This document shows, piece by piece, positions 44,362 to 57,044 of a stretch of DNA of 64,000 nucleotides. Below the pieces are notes generated by a model. The model saw nothing but the letters and a program-made list of their open reading frames with translations. It had not been told where the DNA came from and did not search any database. The stretch is taken from the NCBI RefSeq assembly GCF_002286915.1, contig NZ_MVOG01000004.1, forward strand, positions 88,052 through 152,051, given 5' to 3'. The first letter of the stretch is position 1; each line of letters begins with the position of its first letter. Source of the DNA: Bifidobacterium italicum. Lineage in GTDB: Bacteria > Actinomycetota > Actinomycetes > Actinomycetales > Bifidobacteriaceae. The translations under genes were made by a program, and so were the position numbers.

Positions 44362-44598
44362 ATGCTCTCACCCATATCGGTCATCCATACCGCATTCGCA
44401 TCAGGAAACCATCATGTTGGAAAGGAGCTTAGCGCCACATGCGCTTCATGTTTGACCCTGTTGAATTATGCTTCCAGTCTACTCCTGATTGGTTCGCGAC
44501 AGGCCGGGGAGCGGGTGCGACACGCCGTGACGGCGGGTCGGGCAGGGAAGGTGTATAGTGTTCATCTGTTGCCCGGTTCTTCACGGAACCGTTGCGAT

Positions 44599-44675
44599 GG
44601 TGGCTATAGCTCAGTTGGTAGAGCATCTGATTGTGGTTCAGAAGGTCGCGCGTTCGAGCCGCGTTAGCCACCCCA
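44599..44675 (+). tRNA. tRNA-His (GTG anticodon)
   Basis: A full cloverleaf: acceptor GTGGCTA/TAGCCAC, D arm AGCTCAGTTGGTAGAGC, anticodon arm TCTGA-TTGTGGT-TCAGA with GTG, T arm with GTTCGAGCC. The CCA end is encoded (44673-44675). The extra G-1 of histidine tRNAs is encoded at 44599. A terminator follows at once. Confidence 0.97.
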
Positions 44676-44678
44676 CCG

Positions 44679-44703
44679 AAGACCCTCCCCCGCGGAGGGT
44701 CTT
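44679..44703 (+). terminator. Terminator after tRNA-His
   Basis: A 10-bp stem AAGACCCTCC/GGAGGGTCTT (44679-44688; 44694-44703), followed by TTCGTTTG. Confidence 0.8.
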
Positions 44704-44808
44704 TCGTTTGCCGCTCGTCGCCTCACCTCCCGCTCCGTCGGCGGGGTCGACCTCCCGTCCCGCAGACAGGCGTGTGCGCGCCCCGTTTCGTCGACGGTTT
44801 CGGCGGCG

Positions 44809-44841
44809 ATTGTGAAGACACACCGACGGCGTCTTCACAAT
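44809..44841. promoter_or_regulatory. 11-bp dyad upstream of the str promoter
   Basis: ATTGTGAAGAC and GTCTTCACAAT (44809-44819 and 44831-44841) are spaced by 11 bp, with the right arm ending where the -35 box starts. Operator or hairpin; no T-run follows. Confidence 0.6.
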
Positions 44842-44870
44842 TGATTCTTGTCGCCCCTTCGTGATATATT
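44841..44870 (+). promoter_or_regulatory. Probable str operon promoter
   Basis: TTGATT (44841-44846) and TATATT (44865-44870) with an 18-bp spacer, about 230 bp before rpsL. That leaves a long 5' leader (about 44877-45099) with no gene seen in it. Confidence 0.7.
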
Positions 44871-45099
44871 TATTGATTGTGTGTGCCAGCCGCGCACCTT
44901 ATGTGACAGGAGCGTGTGCTGGGATATCCCCGAGTTCGTCCGCATCACGCGCAGCAATGCGATCGGTGAGAGAACGAAGGGTCATCGGGCCGGTGAACAG
45001 TGGCTGTCTTTTCTTCGTTCAGTGCATCGGGGGAGAGTGAGGCTGCGATCAGTCGGCTTCACTAGGAAGAACAGAAACCACTGAATCGGAGAATTCAAG

Positions 45100-45471
45100 T
45101 TGCCTACTATTGAACAGCTTGTCCGTAAGGGACGTAAGGCAAAGCCGAAGAAGTCCAAGACGCTGGCGCTCAAGGGAAGCCCGCTGCGCCGCGGCGTGTG
45201 CACCCGCGTGTACACGACGACGCCGAAGAAGCCGAACTCGGCTCTGCGTAAGGTCGCCCGTGTGCGCCTGAGCTCGGGCGTCGAAGTCACCGCCTACATC
45301 CCGGGCGAGGGCCACAACCTGCAGGAGCACTCGATCGTGCTCGTGCGCGGCGGCCGCGTCAAGGATCTGCCGGGCGTGCGCTACCACATCGTGCGCGGCG
45401 CGCTCGATACCCAGGGTGTCAAGGATCGTAAGCAGGGCCGTTCCCTGTACGGAGCAAAGAAGGCGAAGTAA
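45100..45471 (+). CDS. rpsL: Ribosomal protein S12
   Basis: 123 aa, full length for this group. TTG start with GGAG 8-9 bases upstream. [11 protein letters not shown] and [13 protein letters not shown] show the unaltered lysines at the two main streptomycin-resistance sites. S12 sits at the decoding centre of the 30S subunit. First gene of rpsL-rpsG-fusA-tuf. Confidence 0.98.
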   Translation: MPTIEQLVRKGRKAKPKKSKTLALKGSPLRRGVCTRVYTTTPKKPNSALRKVARVRLSSGVEVTAYIPGEGHNLQEHSIVLVRGGRVKDLPGVRYHIVRGALDTQGVKDRKQGRSLYGAKKAK

Positions 45472-45476
45472 GAGAT

Positions 45477-45947
45477 ATGTCACGTAAAGGACCCGCCAAG
45501 AAACACCAGCTGCTGCCGGACCCGATCTACGGCTCGACCGTCGTGGCGCAGCTCATCAACAAGATCCTGCTCGACGGCAAGAAGTCGATCGCCGAGGACA
45601 TCGTCTACTCGGCGCTCGACATGGTCAAGGAGAAGACCGACCAGGAGCCGGTCGCTGTGCTCAAGCGCGCGCTGGACAACATCCGTCCGTCGCTCGAGGT
45701 GCGCTCCCGCCGCGTCGGCGGCGCGACCTACCAGGTCCCGGTCGAGGTCAAGCCGGCCCGCGCGAACACGCTGTCGCTGCGCTGGCTGACCGACTTCTCC
45801 CGCGCCCGTCGCGAGAAGACGATGGCTGAGCGTCTCGCCAACGAGATCCTCGACGCCTCCAACGGCCTGGGCGCTTCCGTGAAGCGTCGCGAGGACACGC
45901 ACAAGATGGCGGAAGCCAACAAGGCCTTCGCTCATTACCGCTGGTAA
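45477..45947 (+). CDS. rpsG: Ribosomal protein S7
   Basis: 156 aa, usual length, starting [12 protein letters not shown]. It binds the 3' major domain of 16S rRNA and nucleates the 30S head. In other bacteria S7 represses its own operon. It starts 5 bp after rpsL. Confidence 0.98.
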   Translation: MSRKGPAKKHQLLPDPIYGSTVVAQLINKILLDGKKSIAEDIVYSALDMVKEKTDQEPVAVLKRALDNIRPSLEVRSRRVGGATYQVPVEVKPARANTLSLRWLTDFSRARREKTMAERLANEILDASNGLGASVKRREDTHKMAEANKAFAHYRW

Positions 45948-45980
45948 TTAGCCACAGAAACGAAGAGTTAAGGAACATTC

Positions 45981-48110
45981 ATGGCACTGGACGTGCTTAC
46001 CAACCTCAACCAGGTTCGTAACATCGGCATCATGGCGCACATCGATGCCGGTAAGACCACCACTACCGAGCGTATTCTGTACTACACCGGTAAGAACTAC
46101 AAGATCGGCGAAACCCACGACGGCGCTTCGACGATGGACTTCATGGCCCAGGAGCAGGAGCGCGGCATCACCATCCAGTCCGCCGCGACGACGTGCTTCT
46201 GGAACCGCCAGACCCATGACACGGGCGAGAAGTTCCAGATCAACATCATCGATACGCCGGGCCACGTCGACTTCACCGCCGAGGTGGAGCGTTCGCTGCG
46301 CGTCCTCGATGGCGCCGTCGCCGTCTTCGACGGCAAGGAGGGCGTCGAGCCGCAGTCCGAGACCGTGTGGCGCCAGGCCGACAAGTACGGCGTCCCGCGC
46401 ATCTGCTTCATCAACAAGATGGACAAGCTCGGTGCCGACTTCTACTACTCGGTGGACACCATCAAGGAGAAGCTCGGCGCGACCCCGCTCGTCGTCCAGC
46501 TGCCGATCGGCGCTGAGAACGACTTCGTCGGCGTCGTCGACCTGATCCGCATGAAGGCCTACGTCTGGAACGACGTCAAGGACGACATGGGTGCGCACTA
46601 CGACACCGTGGACATCCCGGACGACCTCAAGGAGCGCGCCGAGCAGTACCGCGCCGAACTCCTCGACCAGGTCGCGGAGTCCGACGAGGAGCTCATCGAG
46701 AAGTACCTCGAGACCGGCGAGCTGAGCGAGGAGGAGATCCGCAAGGGCATCCGCACGCTCACGATCTCGCGTCAGGCCTACCCGGTCCTGTGCGGTTCCG
46801 CGTTCAAGGACAAGGGCGTGCAGCCGATGCTGGACGCCGTCGTCGACTACCTGCCGAGCCCGGAGGACGTCCCGTCCATCGTCGGCTTCGACCCGTCCGA
46901 CGAGTCCATCGAGATCGACCGCAAGCCGACGCTCGACGACCCGTTCTCGGCGCTCGTCTTCAAGATCTCGACGCACCCGTTCTACGGCAAGCTCGTCTTC
47001 GTGCGCGTCTACTCCGGCTCCGTCAAGCCGGGCGACAACGTGCTCGATTCGACGAAGGGCAAGAAGGAACGCGTCGGCAAGATCTTCCAGATGCACGCCG
47101 ACAAGGAGAACCCGGTCGACGCGGCCGAGGCGGGCAACATCTACACCTTCGTCGGTCTGAAGAACGTCACGACCGGCGACACGCTGTGCGATGAGAAGCA
47201 CCCGATCTCGCTCGAGTCCATGACTTTCCCGGACCCGGTCATCGAGGTGGCCGTCGAGCCGAAGACGAAGGCCGACCAGGAGAAGATGAGCCTCGCCCTC
47301 GCGAAGCTCTCCGACGAGGATCCGACCTTCCAGGTCAAGACCGACGAGGAGTCCGGCCAGACCCTCATCTCCGGCATGGGCGAGCTCCAGCTCGACATCA
47401 TCGTCGACCGTATGCGCCGCGAGTTCAAGGTCGAGTGCAACGTCGGCAAGCCGCAGGTCGCCTACCGTGAGACGATCCGCAAGGCCGTCATCGGCCAGGA
47501 GTACACGCACAAGAAGCAGACCGGTGGTTCCGGCCAGTTCGCGAAGGTGCTCATGAACTTCGAGCCGCTCGACACCGAGAACGGCGAGGTCTACGAGTTC
47601 GCGAACGAGGTCACCGGCGGCCACATCACGAAGGAGTTCATCCCCTCGATCGATGCAGGCGTGCAGGAGGCCATGGAGTCCGGCATCCTCGCCGGCTTCC
47701 CGGTCGTCGGCGTCAAGGCGACGATCGTCGACGGCCAGGTCCACGACGTCGATTCCTCGGAAATGGCGTTCAAGATCGCTGGCTCGATGTGCTTCAAGGA
47801 AGCCGCCCCGAAGGCCAAGCCGGTCATCCTCGAGCCGATCATGGCCGTCGAGGTCCGTACCCCGGAGGAGTACATGGGCGACGTCATGGGCGACCTCAAC
47901 TCCCGCCGTGGCGCCATCCAGTCGATGAACGACGCCACCGGCGTCAAGGTCATCGACGCGAAGGTCCCGCTGTCCGAGATGTTCGGCTACATCGGCGACC
48001 TGCGTTCCAAGACCCAGGGCCGCGCGATGTTCACGATGCAGATGGATTCCTATGCGGAGGTCCCGAAGGCCGTCGCGGACGAGATCATCAAGGCCCAGCG
48101 CGGCGAGTGA
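45981..48110 (+). CDS. fusA: Elongation factor G
   Basis: 709 aa. The G domain has [18 protein letters not shown], the switch with [19 protein letters not shown] and INKMDK. Domains II-V follow in normal order. It catalyses translocation of tRNA and mRNA after peptide bond formation. It lies 33 bp after rpsG in the same operon. AAGGAAC upstream is the ribosome site. Confidence 0.98.
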   Translation: MALDVLTNLNQVRNIGIMAHIDAGKTTTTERILYYTGKNYKIGETHDGASTMDFMAQEQERGITIQSAATTCFWNRQTHDTGEKFQINIIDTPGHVDFTAEVERSLRVLDGAVAVFDGKEGVEPQSETVWRQADKYGVPRICFINKMDKLGADFYYSVDTIKEKLGATPLVVQLPIGAENDFVGVVDLIRMKAYVWNDVKDDMGAHYDTVDIPDDLKERAEQYRAELLDQVAESDEELIEKYLETGELSEEEIRKGIRTLTISRQAYPVLCGSAFKDKGVQPMLDAVVDYLPSPEDVPSIVGFDPSDESIEIDRKPTLDDPFSALVFKISTHPFYGKLVFVRVYSGSVKPGDNVLDSTKGKKERVGKIFQMHADKENPVDAAEAGNIYTFVGLKNVTTGDTLCDEKHPISLESMTFPDPVIEVAVEPKTKADQEKMSLALAKLSDEDPTFQVKTDEESGQTLISGMGELQLDIIVDRMRREFKVECNVGKPQVAYRETIRKAVIGQEYTHKKQTGGSGQFAKVLMNFEPLDTENGEVYEFANEVTGGHITKEFIPSIDAGVQEAMESGILAGFPVVGVKATIVDGQVHDVDSSEMAFKIAGSMCFKEAAPKAKPVILEPIMAVEVRTPEEYMGDVMGDLNSRRGAIQSMNDATGVKVIDAKVPLSEMFGYIGDLRSKTQGRAMFTMQMDSYAEVPKAVADEIIKAQRGE

Positions 48111-48128
48111 CACGCGCTGCCATTTGGC

Positions 48129-48174
48129 TTGAACCTGTCTCCAGTCAGCGCTAATATTCTGTAGCGCTGACTGG
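48129..48174 (+). promoter_or_regulatory. tuf promoter inside a 12-bp palindrome
   Basis: TTGAAC (48129-48134) and TAATAT (48152-48157) with a 17-bp spacer. A perfect inverted repeat (CCAGTCAGCGCT, 48141-48152; AGCGCTGACTGG, 48163-48174) covers the spacer, -10 and expected start. It could be an operator, a leader hairpin or the fusA terminator. A second -10-like TAAACT lies near 48213. Confidence 0.65.
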
Positions 48175-48276
48175 GTTCGGGCTCTACAAGTGGCGACAAC
48201 CCAGAAACCCAGTAAACTGTAGCAAGTGCCTTGAGCGATCAAGGCTTACTACGAGAACGTCCAGGAGGACAAACAC

Positions 48277-49476
48277 ATGGCAAAGGAAAAGTACGAGCGT
48301 ACTAAGCCGCACGTTAACATCGGTACGATCGGCCACGTCGATCACGGCAAGACGACCCTCACCGCAGCGATCTCCAAGGTCCTGCACGATGAGTTCCCGG
48401 ATCTGAACCCGGAGTACGACTTCAACCAGATCGACGCCGCTCCGGAAGAGCAGCAGCGTGGTATCACCATCAACATCGCCCACATCGAGTACCAGACCGA
48501 GAAGCGTCACTACGCTCACGTCGATTGCCCGGGCCACGCCGACTTCGTCAAGAACATGATCACCGGCGCCGCCCAGATGGATGGCGCGATCCTCGTTGTG
48601 GCCGCCACCGACGGCCCGATGGCCCAGACCCGCGAGCACGTCCTGCTCGCCCGTCAGGTCGGCGTTCCGAAGATCCTCGTCGCGCTGAACAAGTGCGATA
48701 TGGTCGATGACGAAGAGCTCATCGAACTCGTCGAGGAAGAGGTCCGTGACCTCCTCGACGAGAACGGCTTCGATCGCGACTGCCCGGTCGTCCATACCTC
48801 CGCTTACGGCGCGCTGCATGACGACGCCCCGGATCACGAGAAGTGGGTCGAGACCGTCAAGGAGCTCATGGATGACGTCGACGACTACATCCCGACCCCG
48901 GTCCATGACCTCGACAAGCCGTTCCTGATGCCGATCGAGGACGTCTTCACGATCTCCGGTCGTGGCACCGTCGTCACCGGCCGTGTCGAGCGTGGCCGCC
49001 TGCCGATCAACACCAACGTCGAGATCGTCGGCATCCGCCCGACCCAGACCACCACCGTCACCTCCATCGAGACCTTCCACAAGCAGATGGACGAGTGCGA
49101 GGCCGGCGACAACACCGGTCTGCTGCTGCGCGGCATCAACCGCACCGACGTCGAGCGTGGCCAGGTCGTGGCCGCCCCGGGTTCGGTCACCCCGCACACC
49201 AAGTTCGAAGGCGAAGTCTACGTCCTCACCAAGGATGAGGGCGGCCGCCACTCGCCGTTCTTCTCGAACTACCGTCCGCAGTTCTACTTCCGCACGACGG
49301 ACGTCACCGGCGTCATCACGCTGCCGGAAGGCGTCGAGATGGTTCAGCCTGGCGATCACGCGACCTTCACGGTCGAGCTCATCCAGCCGATCGCCATGGA
49401 AGAGGGCCTCACCTTCGCAGTGCGCGAAGGCGGCCACACCGTCGGCTCGGGCCGTGTCACCAAGATCCTCGCCTGA
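48277..49476 (+). CDS. tuf: Elongation factor Tu
   Basis: 399 aa. [32 protein letters not shown] and the full three-domain length. It brings aminoacyl-tRNA to the ribosome. A strong AGGAGG site precedes the ATG. It has its own promoter after fusA, so it can be made in excess of the other str gene products. A terminator follows. Confidence 0.98.
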   Translation: MAKEKYERTKPHVNIGTIGHVDHGKTTLTAAISKVLHDEFPDLNPEYDFNQIDAAPEEQQRGITINIAHIEYQTEKRHYAHVDCPGHADFVKNMITGAAQMDGAILVVAATDGPMAQTREHVLLARQVGVPKILVALNKCDMVDDEELIELVEEEVRDLLDENGFDRDCPVVHTSAYGALHDDAPDHEKWVETVKELMDDVDDYIPTPVHDLDKPFLMPIEDVFTISGRGTVVTGRVERGRLPINTNVEIVGIRPTQTTTVTSIETFHKQMDECEAGDNTGLLLRGINRTDVERGQVVAAPGSVTPHTKFEGEVYVLTKDEGGRHSPFFSNYRPQFYFRTTDVTGVITLPEGVEMVQPGDHATFTVELIQPIAMEEGLTFAVREGGHTVGSGRVTKILA

Positions 49477-49518
49477 TTCGATCAGCGATGATCTGACGCG
49501 GTAGTACGCGACTGATCG

Positions 49519-49553
49519 GAAAGCCCCCACCCGAATATCGGGTGGGGGCTTTC
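49519..49553. terminator. Terminator after tuf
   Basis: A 16-bp stem (49519-49534 and 49538-49553) with a 3-nt loop, bounded by GAAAG and CTTTC; it may serve the opposing gene too. Confidence 0.9.
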
Positions 49554-49634
49554 CTCGTATCTCGATATCCGGGAGCACGATGTGCGGATGCTGTGGAGAT
49601 TCGCACCGGCGTCCGGACGGGGAAATCCGGCGCG

Positions 49635-50324
49635 TCAGTCGAGTTCGGCCGTGACTCCGCGCGTCGGGTCCGGGGAGTGGGCATCGGCCGGCAGCACATG
49701 GTCGAGTCCGACCATCAGATAGCCGAAGGCGATGAACGCGACGAGCAGGACGCCGATCCAGCGCAGGACGCCGCCGACGCCGAGCTGCGCGGCGTCGAGG
49801 AAGAAGTAGGGGTAGAGCAGCGGCGTGGCGGGATCGAAATGGCACAGCCATGCGCGGACGTAGACGAAGGCGACATAGCACAGCGGGAAGATCGTCGCGG
49901 CGAAGGGATAGGTCCAGCGCACGCGGCGGTGCTCGTAGCACAGCAGCCAGTCGAAGGCGAACATCAGCGGCAGCGCGACATGGAAGAGCAGGCTCGTCAC
50001 CTGGAAGTTCTGCGCGGGGTCGCGGTCGGGCTGCCCGGCGAGCAGCAGGTTGAAGACGAAGAACGTGAGCAGGATCGCGATGACGCTGACGAATTTGAGC
50101 CCCGGGGCGAAGGTGACCGGGCCGTCGGCGCGGCGTCGCGCCGTCCGGACGAGCTCGCACAGCATGACGCCGATGCACAGGTAGTTCGACAGGTTCGTGA
50201 AGTAGACGAAGAAGTCGGGGTCGAATTCGGCGTCGTACAGCCCGAGGCTGCCGAGGACGCCGACGGCGCCGAGCGCGACGTAGAAGGTCTGGAAGATGAG
50301 CTGCGCGGTTCTGCTGCGTACCAT
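49635..50324 (-). CDS. Pr6Pr-family membrane protein
   Basis: 229 aa from ATG 50324, with AAGGAG upstream; the longer reading frame has no ribosome site. About six helices, with YFTNLSNYLCIGVML after helix 1 and a FAFDWLLCYEHRRVRW segment, match the Pr6Pr (Poly-6-helix, FAR-17a/AIG1-like) membrane protein type, common in actinobacteria. Its function is unknown. Single gene. Confidence 0.75.
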   Translation of the reverse strand: MVRSRTAQLIFQTFYVALGAVGVLGSLGLYDAEFDPDFFVYFTNLSNYLCIGVMLCELVRTARRRADGPVTFAPGLKFVSVIAILLTFFVFNLLLAGQPDRDPAQNFQVTSLLFHVALPLMFAFDWLLCYEHRRVRWTYPFAATIFPLCYVAFVYVRAWLCHFDPATPLLYPYFFLDAAQLGVGGVLRWIGVLLVAFIAFGYLMVGLDHVLPADAHSPDPTRGVTAELD

Positions 50325-50492
50325 GGGTGGGATGCTCCTTGGATGGGCGCCCGATAGGCGCTGAGGGATGATGGGGCGTCCGTGCACGGAGGATGCACGG
50401 ACACGACCGGTCCAATCTACGGCCGTCGGCGTGCACGCGCGTTGTGCGACTCGCGCCAAGCGTGCGGTGCGAATTTGTGGGGAAGCACAAAA

Positions 50493-50534
50493 ACGGCCGT
50501 CCGCGCATCCCTCGTGGGAAGCGCGGACGGCCGT
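50493..50534 (-). terminator. Rho-independent terminator for the gene at 50552-51103
   Basis: A perfect 14-bp stem (50493-50506 and 50521-50534), followed on the minus strand by TTTTTGTG. It lies 17 bp after the stop. Confidence 0.88.
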
Positions 50535-50551
50535 CGTGGCCGCCATGCGGA

Positions 50552-51103
50552 TCAGTGGAACGTGACCGTGTGCAGGCCCTCCTTGTGCAGGTCGACGACC
50601 TTGAGCGACTCGACGTTGCCGTTGACGTCGAGGGAGACGACGACCGGGTTCATCGCCTTGATCGCCGCATCGGAGAACTCGGTGTGGCCCGACGGCGACG
50701 ACTTGAGCAGGATCATCGGCAGGTCGTCGCGCAGCGTGTCCTCGGCGTCCGAGCGCGCGTCGTTGACGAGGAGGACCTGGCCGTCCTCCTGGCCGGCGAA
50801 GTCCATCAGCAGACGAACGATGTCGCCGCGGCGCATGTTCGGCACCGCGACCGCCGTGTCGCCGTGCTCGCGGATCTCGCGGTGGATCATGTCGACGCCC
50901 TTGAAATCGGCGTCGATGACGTCCGCGGACGGCGGCACGGTCGGCAGGACGTGTTTTTCGTCGATGACGGCGAGCTTGCGCATATCGGCGACGGCGTCGA
51001 CGAGGGACTGGAACGTCGTCACCTTGTCGACGAGCGGCGCGGCGCCGACGATGATGACGGAGCGGCCGTCGAGCAGCGCGTCGTTGACGAGTGGATCGAT
51101 CAT
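50552..51103 (-). CDS. Conserved-looking cytoplasmic protein, unknown
   Basis: 183 aa from ATG 51103, with AAGGAGG seven bases upstream; upstream in-frame codons lack a site. It is soluble and acidic, with regular alternation typical of an alpha/beta fold (VIIVGAAPLVDKV, ADVIDADFKGVD, GQVLLVNDARSD). No Walker, PLP or metal motif is seen. It is divergent from efp. I do not recognise the family. Confidence 0.75.
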   Translation of the reverse strand: MIDPLVNDALLDGRSVIIVGAAPLVDKVTTFQSLVDAVADMRKLAVIDEKHVLPTVPPSADVIDADFKGVDMIHREIREHGDTAVAVPNMRRGDIVRLLMDFAGQEDGQVLLVNDARSDAEDTLRDDLPMILLKSSPSGHTEFSDAAIKAMNPVVVSLDVNGNVESLKVVDLHKEGLHTVTFH

Positions 51104-51279
51104 GGATGCCTCCTTGACGTATAGGGTCTGTTCACAGGTATAGCGCGTCCCGGATGCGCCTCGCCGCCGTTGCGGTCGATGGCGTAACCGTGCCCGCGGC
51201 GGACTGTATAGAGGTACTGGCATAATATGCAAGGCTCTTTGTATAGCTGCACGATACGTCGAATGAATAGGTGAGTAAT

Positions 51280-51843
51280 TTGGCACAGACTACCAACGAC
51301 ATCAAGAACGGATCCATCCTCAACCTGGACGGCCAGCTGTGGCAGGTCATCAAGTTCCAGCACGTCAAGCCGGGCAAGGGCCCCGCCTTCGTGCGCACGA
51401 CGATCAAGAACGTCCTGTCGGGCAAGATCGTCGACAAGACGTTCAACGCGGGCATGAAGATGGAGTTCGAGACCGTCGACAACCGCACGCTGCAGTACTC
51501 CTACGACGACGGCGACAACTTCGTCTTCATGGACATGACCTCCTACGACCAGATCATGATCCCGAAGGCGCTCGTCGGCGACAAGGCGAAGTATCTGCTC
51601 GAGGGCACCGACTGCATCGTCTCCTTCCACGACGGCCAGCCGCTGTCCGTCGAACTGCCGGCATCCGTCGTCCTGACCGTCACCCACACCGAGCCGGGCC
51701 TGCAGGGCAACCGTTCGAACGCCGGCACGAAGCCGGCCACGGTCGAGACCGGCGCCGAGATCCAGGTGCCGCTGTTCATCGGCGAAGGCGAGAAGGTCAA
51801 GGTCAGCACCGAGGACGGCTCCTATCTGGGCCGCGAGAACTGA
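51280..51843 (+). CDS. efp: Elongation factor P
   Basis: 187 aa from a TTG at 51280 (protein [11 protein letters not shown]) with AGGTGAG upstream; a GTG at 51271 is an alternative. The PGKGPAFVR loop carries the tip Lys that reaches the peptidyl-transferase centre. EF-P relieves stalling at proline runs. It is followed by nusB after 35 bp, a common actinobacterial order. Confidence 0.97.
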   Translation: MAQTTNDIKNGSILNLDGQLWQVIKFQHVKPGKGPAFVRTTIKNVLSGKIVDKTFNAGMKMEFETVDNRTLQYSYDDGDNFVFMDMTSYDQIMIPKALVGDKAKYLLEGTDCIVSFHDGQPLSVELPASVVLTVTHTEPGLQGNRSNAGTKPATVETGAEIQVPLFIGEGEKVKVSTEDGSYLGREN

Positions 51844-51878
51844 TCCGGACCGGACACGAGTAAAGGACCATCAGCTCC

Positions 51879-52316
51879 ATGGCACGTTCCACCGCTCGCA
51901 AGAGGGCTCTGAACACGTTGTATGAAGCGGACGAGAAGGGACAGGACATCCTGTCCCTTCTTGATGAGCGCATCGCCGAACCGGGCGCGCAGACGCCGCT
52001 TCCCGACTACGCCGTCGAGATCGTGCGCGGCGTCGCCGACCATCGACGCGACATCGACCGCATGCTCAACGACCATTCCACCAGCTGGAAGGTGCGCCGC
52101 ATGCACGTCGTCGACCGTAATATCCTTCGTATTGCGACATGGGAGATCGTCTACAACGACGAGGTCCCCGACAAAGTGGCCATCGACGAAGCGATCAACC
52201 TCGCCAAGACCTTGTGCGACGACGACGCGCCGTCCTTCATCCACGGCTTGCTCAGCGCGATAAGCGCCGCCGGGCATCCCGACGGAGGGGACGGACGATC
52301 TGACCAGGCCGAATAA
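51879..52316 (+). CDS. nusB: Transcription antitermination factor NusB
   Basis: 145 aa, all-helical, with RKRALNTLYEAD, WKVRRMHVVDRNILRIATWEI and DEAINLAKTLCDDDAPSFIHGLL. NusB with NusE binds boxA RNA in rRNA operons. AAAGGA lies upstream. The acidic Gly/Asp tail is longer than in E. coli. It precedes carA by 81 bp. Confidence 0.96.
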   Translation: MARSTARKRALNTLYEADEKGQDILSLLDERIAEPGAQTPLPDYAVEIVRGVADHRRDIDRMLNDHSTSWKVRRMHVVDRNILRIATWEIVYNDEVPDKVAIDEAINLAKTLCDDDAPSFIHGLLSAISAAGHPDGGDGRSDQAE

Positions 52317-52397
52317 GCCGACGCGTTTGGCCGGGTCGCGAGTCTCAACCGGCCGCTATCCATCGTTTTCAGACAACCTTGATGAATGGGGGTTTGG

Positions 52398-53619
52398 GTG
52401 AACCAGATCGACTCGGCATCCGCTTTCACCGCCGACGACGCCGTCCTCGTGCTCGAGGACGGGCAGGTCTATGTGGGTGAACCTTACGGCGCGCGCGGCG
52501 AGACGCGCGGGGAGATCGTCTTCTCCACCGCGATGACCGGCTATCAGGAGACGCTCACCGATCCAAGCTACGACCGCCAGATCGTCGTGCAGACGTTCCC
52601 GCACATCGGGGACACCGGCGTCAACGCCGAGGATCCGGAGTCCTCGCGCATCTGGGTCGCCGGCTACGTCGTGCGTGACCCGAGCCCGACGGTGAGCAAC
52701 TGGCGCGCCGACGGCACGCTCGACGACGCGCTCGCCGCCGACGGCATCGTCGGCATCAGCCACATCGACACCCGCAGGCTCGTGCGCCATCTGCGCGACG
52801 CGGGCGTCATGCGCGCCGGCATCTTCTCCGGCGACGCGCTCGCCGCCGACGACGGCGAGCCGCGCACGATCGAGTCGCTGCTCGACGACGTGCGCGCCAC
52901 GCCGCAGATGAAGGGCATGAGCCTGTACGACGAGGTGAGCACCGGCGACGCCTACGTCATCGAACCGGCCGGCGCGTTCGAGGGGCGTGAGCCCGTCGCG
53001 ACCGTCGCCGCGATCGATCTGGGCATCAAGGCGATGACGCCGCGCCGCATGGCCGAACGCGGCTGCCGCGTGCATGTGCTGCCCTCGACGACGACCTTCG
53101 AGCAGATCGAGGCGCTCGGCCCCGACGGCGTCTTCTTCTCCAACGGCCCGGGCGACCCGGAGCAGGCCGGCGACATGGTCGCGCTGCTGCGCCGCGTGCT
53201 CGACGCCGGCTACCCGTTCTTCGGCATCTGCTTCGGCAACCAGCTGCTCGGCCGCGCGCTCGGCTTCGGCACCTACAAGCTCAAGTTCGGCCACCGCGGC
53301 GTCAACCAGCCGGTCAAGGACCTGACGACCGGCAAGGTCGAGGTGACCGCGCACAACCACGGCTTCGCCGTCGACGCCCCGATCGGCGAGACCGTCGACG
53401 CCCCGTACGACGACGGCCGCTACGGCAAGGTCTTCGTCAGCCACGTCGACCTCAACGACGACGTCGTCGAGGGCCTGCAGTGCGTCGACATCCCCGCCTT
53501 CTCCGTCCAGTACCATCCCGAGGCCGCCGCCGGCCCGCACGACGCCGCCTATCTGTTCGACCGCTTCGTCGCGATGATGAACGACGCCAACGCCAAGAAT
53601 GCCAAGGAGGAATCCACGA

Positions 53620-53633
<14 letters not shown>
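52398..53633 (+). CDS. carA: Carbamoyl phosphate synthase small (glutaminase) subunit
   Basis: 411 aa from GTG 52398, with GGGGG upstream; ATG 52386 would add four residues. The N-terminal CarA domain ([27 protein letters not shown]) is followed by the class-I glutaminase with the nucleophile Cys in [12 protein letters not shown] and His-Pro-Glu in [12 protein letters not shown]. It supplies ammonia to CarB. The last 14 bp overlap carB. Confidence 0.97.
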
Positions 53634-57012
<3,379 letters not shown>

Positions 57013-57044
57013 CCGACCTTCACACCAAGGGGAGGAGCAGCATC

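Larger units (their letters stand above)
43917..44599. other. Long intergenic region with an orphan minus-strand terminator
   Basis: About 680 bp before tRNA-His. It contains the terminator at 44063-44101, which acts on minus-strand RNA, and one possible small ORF. A sequence TATAGTG (44555-44561) is a good -10 for the tRNA. No protein family was recognised. ORFs on both strands look like GC-shadow ORFs. Confidence 0.55.

Noticed and set aside
44131..44371. Possible tmRNA (GGGGATTCGACGG on the minus strand)
   Set aside because: The word resembles the tmRNA 5' domain, but no alanine acceptor stem, tag ORF or pseudoknot pattern follows, and the 3' end is an ordinary terminator.
45948..48242. 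764-codon open frame antisense to fusA
   Set aside because: Mirror of the strongly biased codons of fusA; no start signal or domain.
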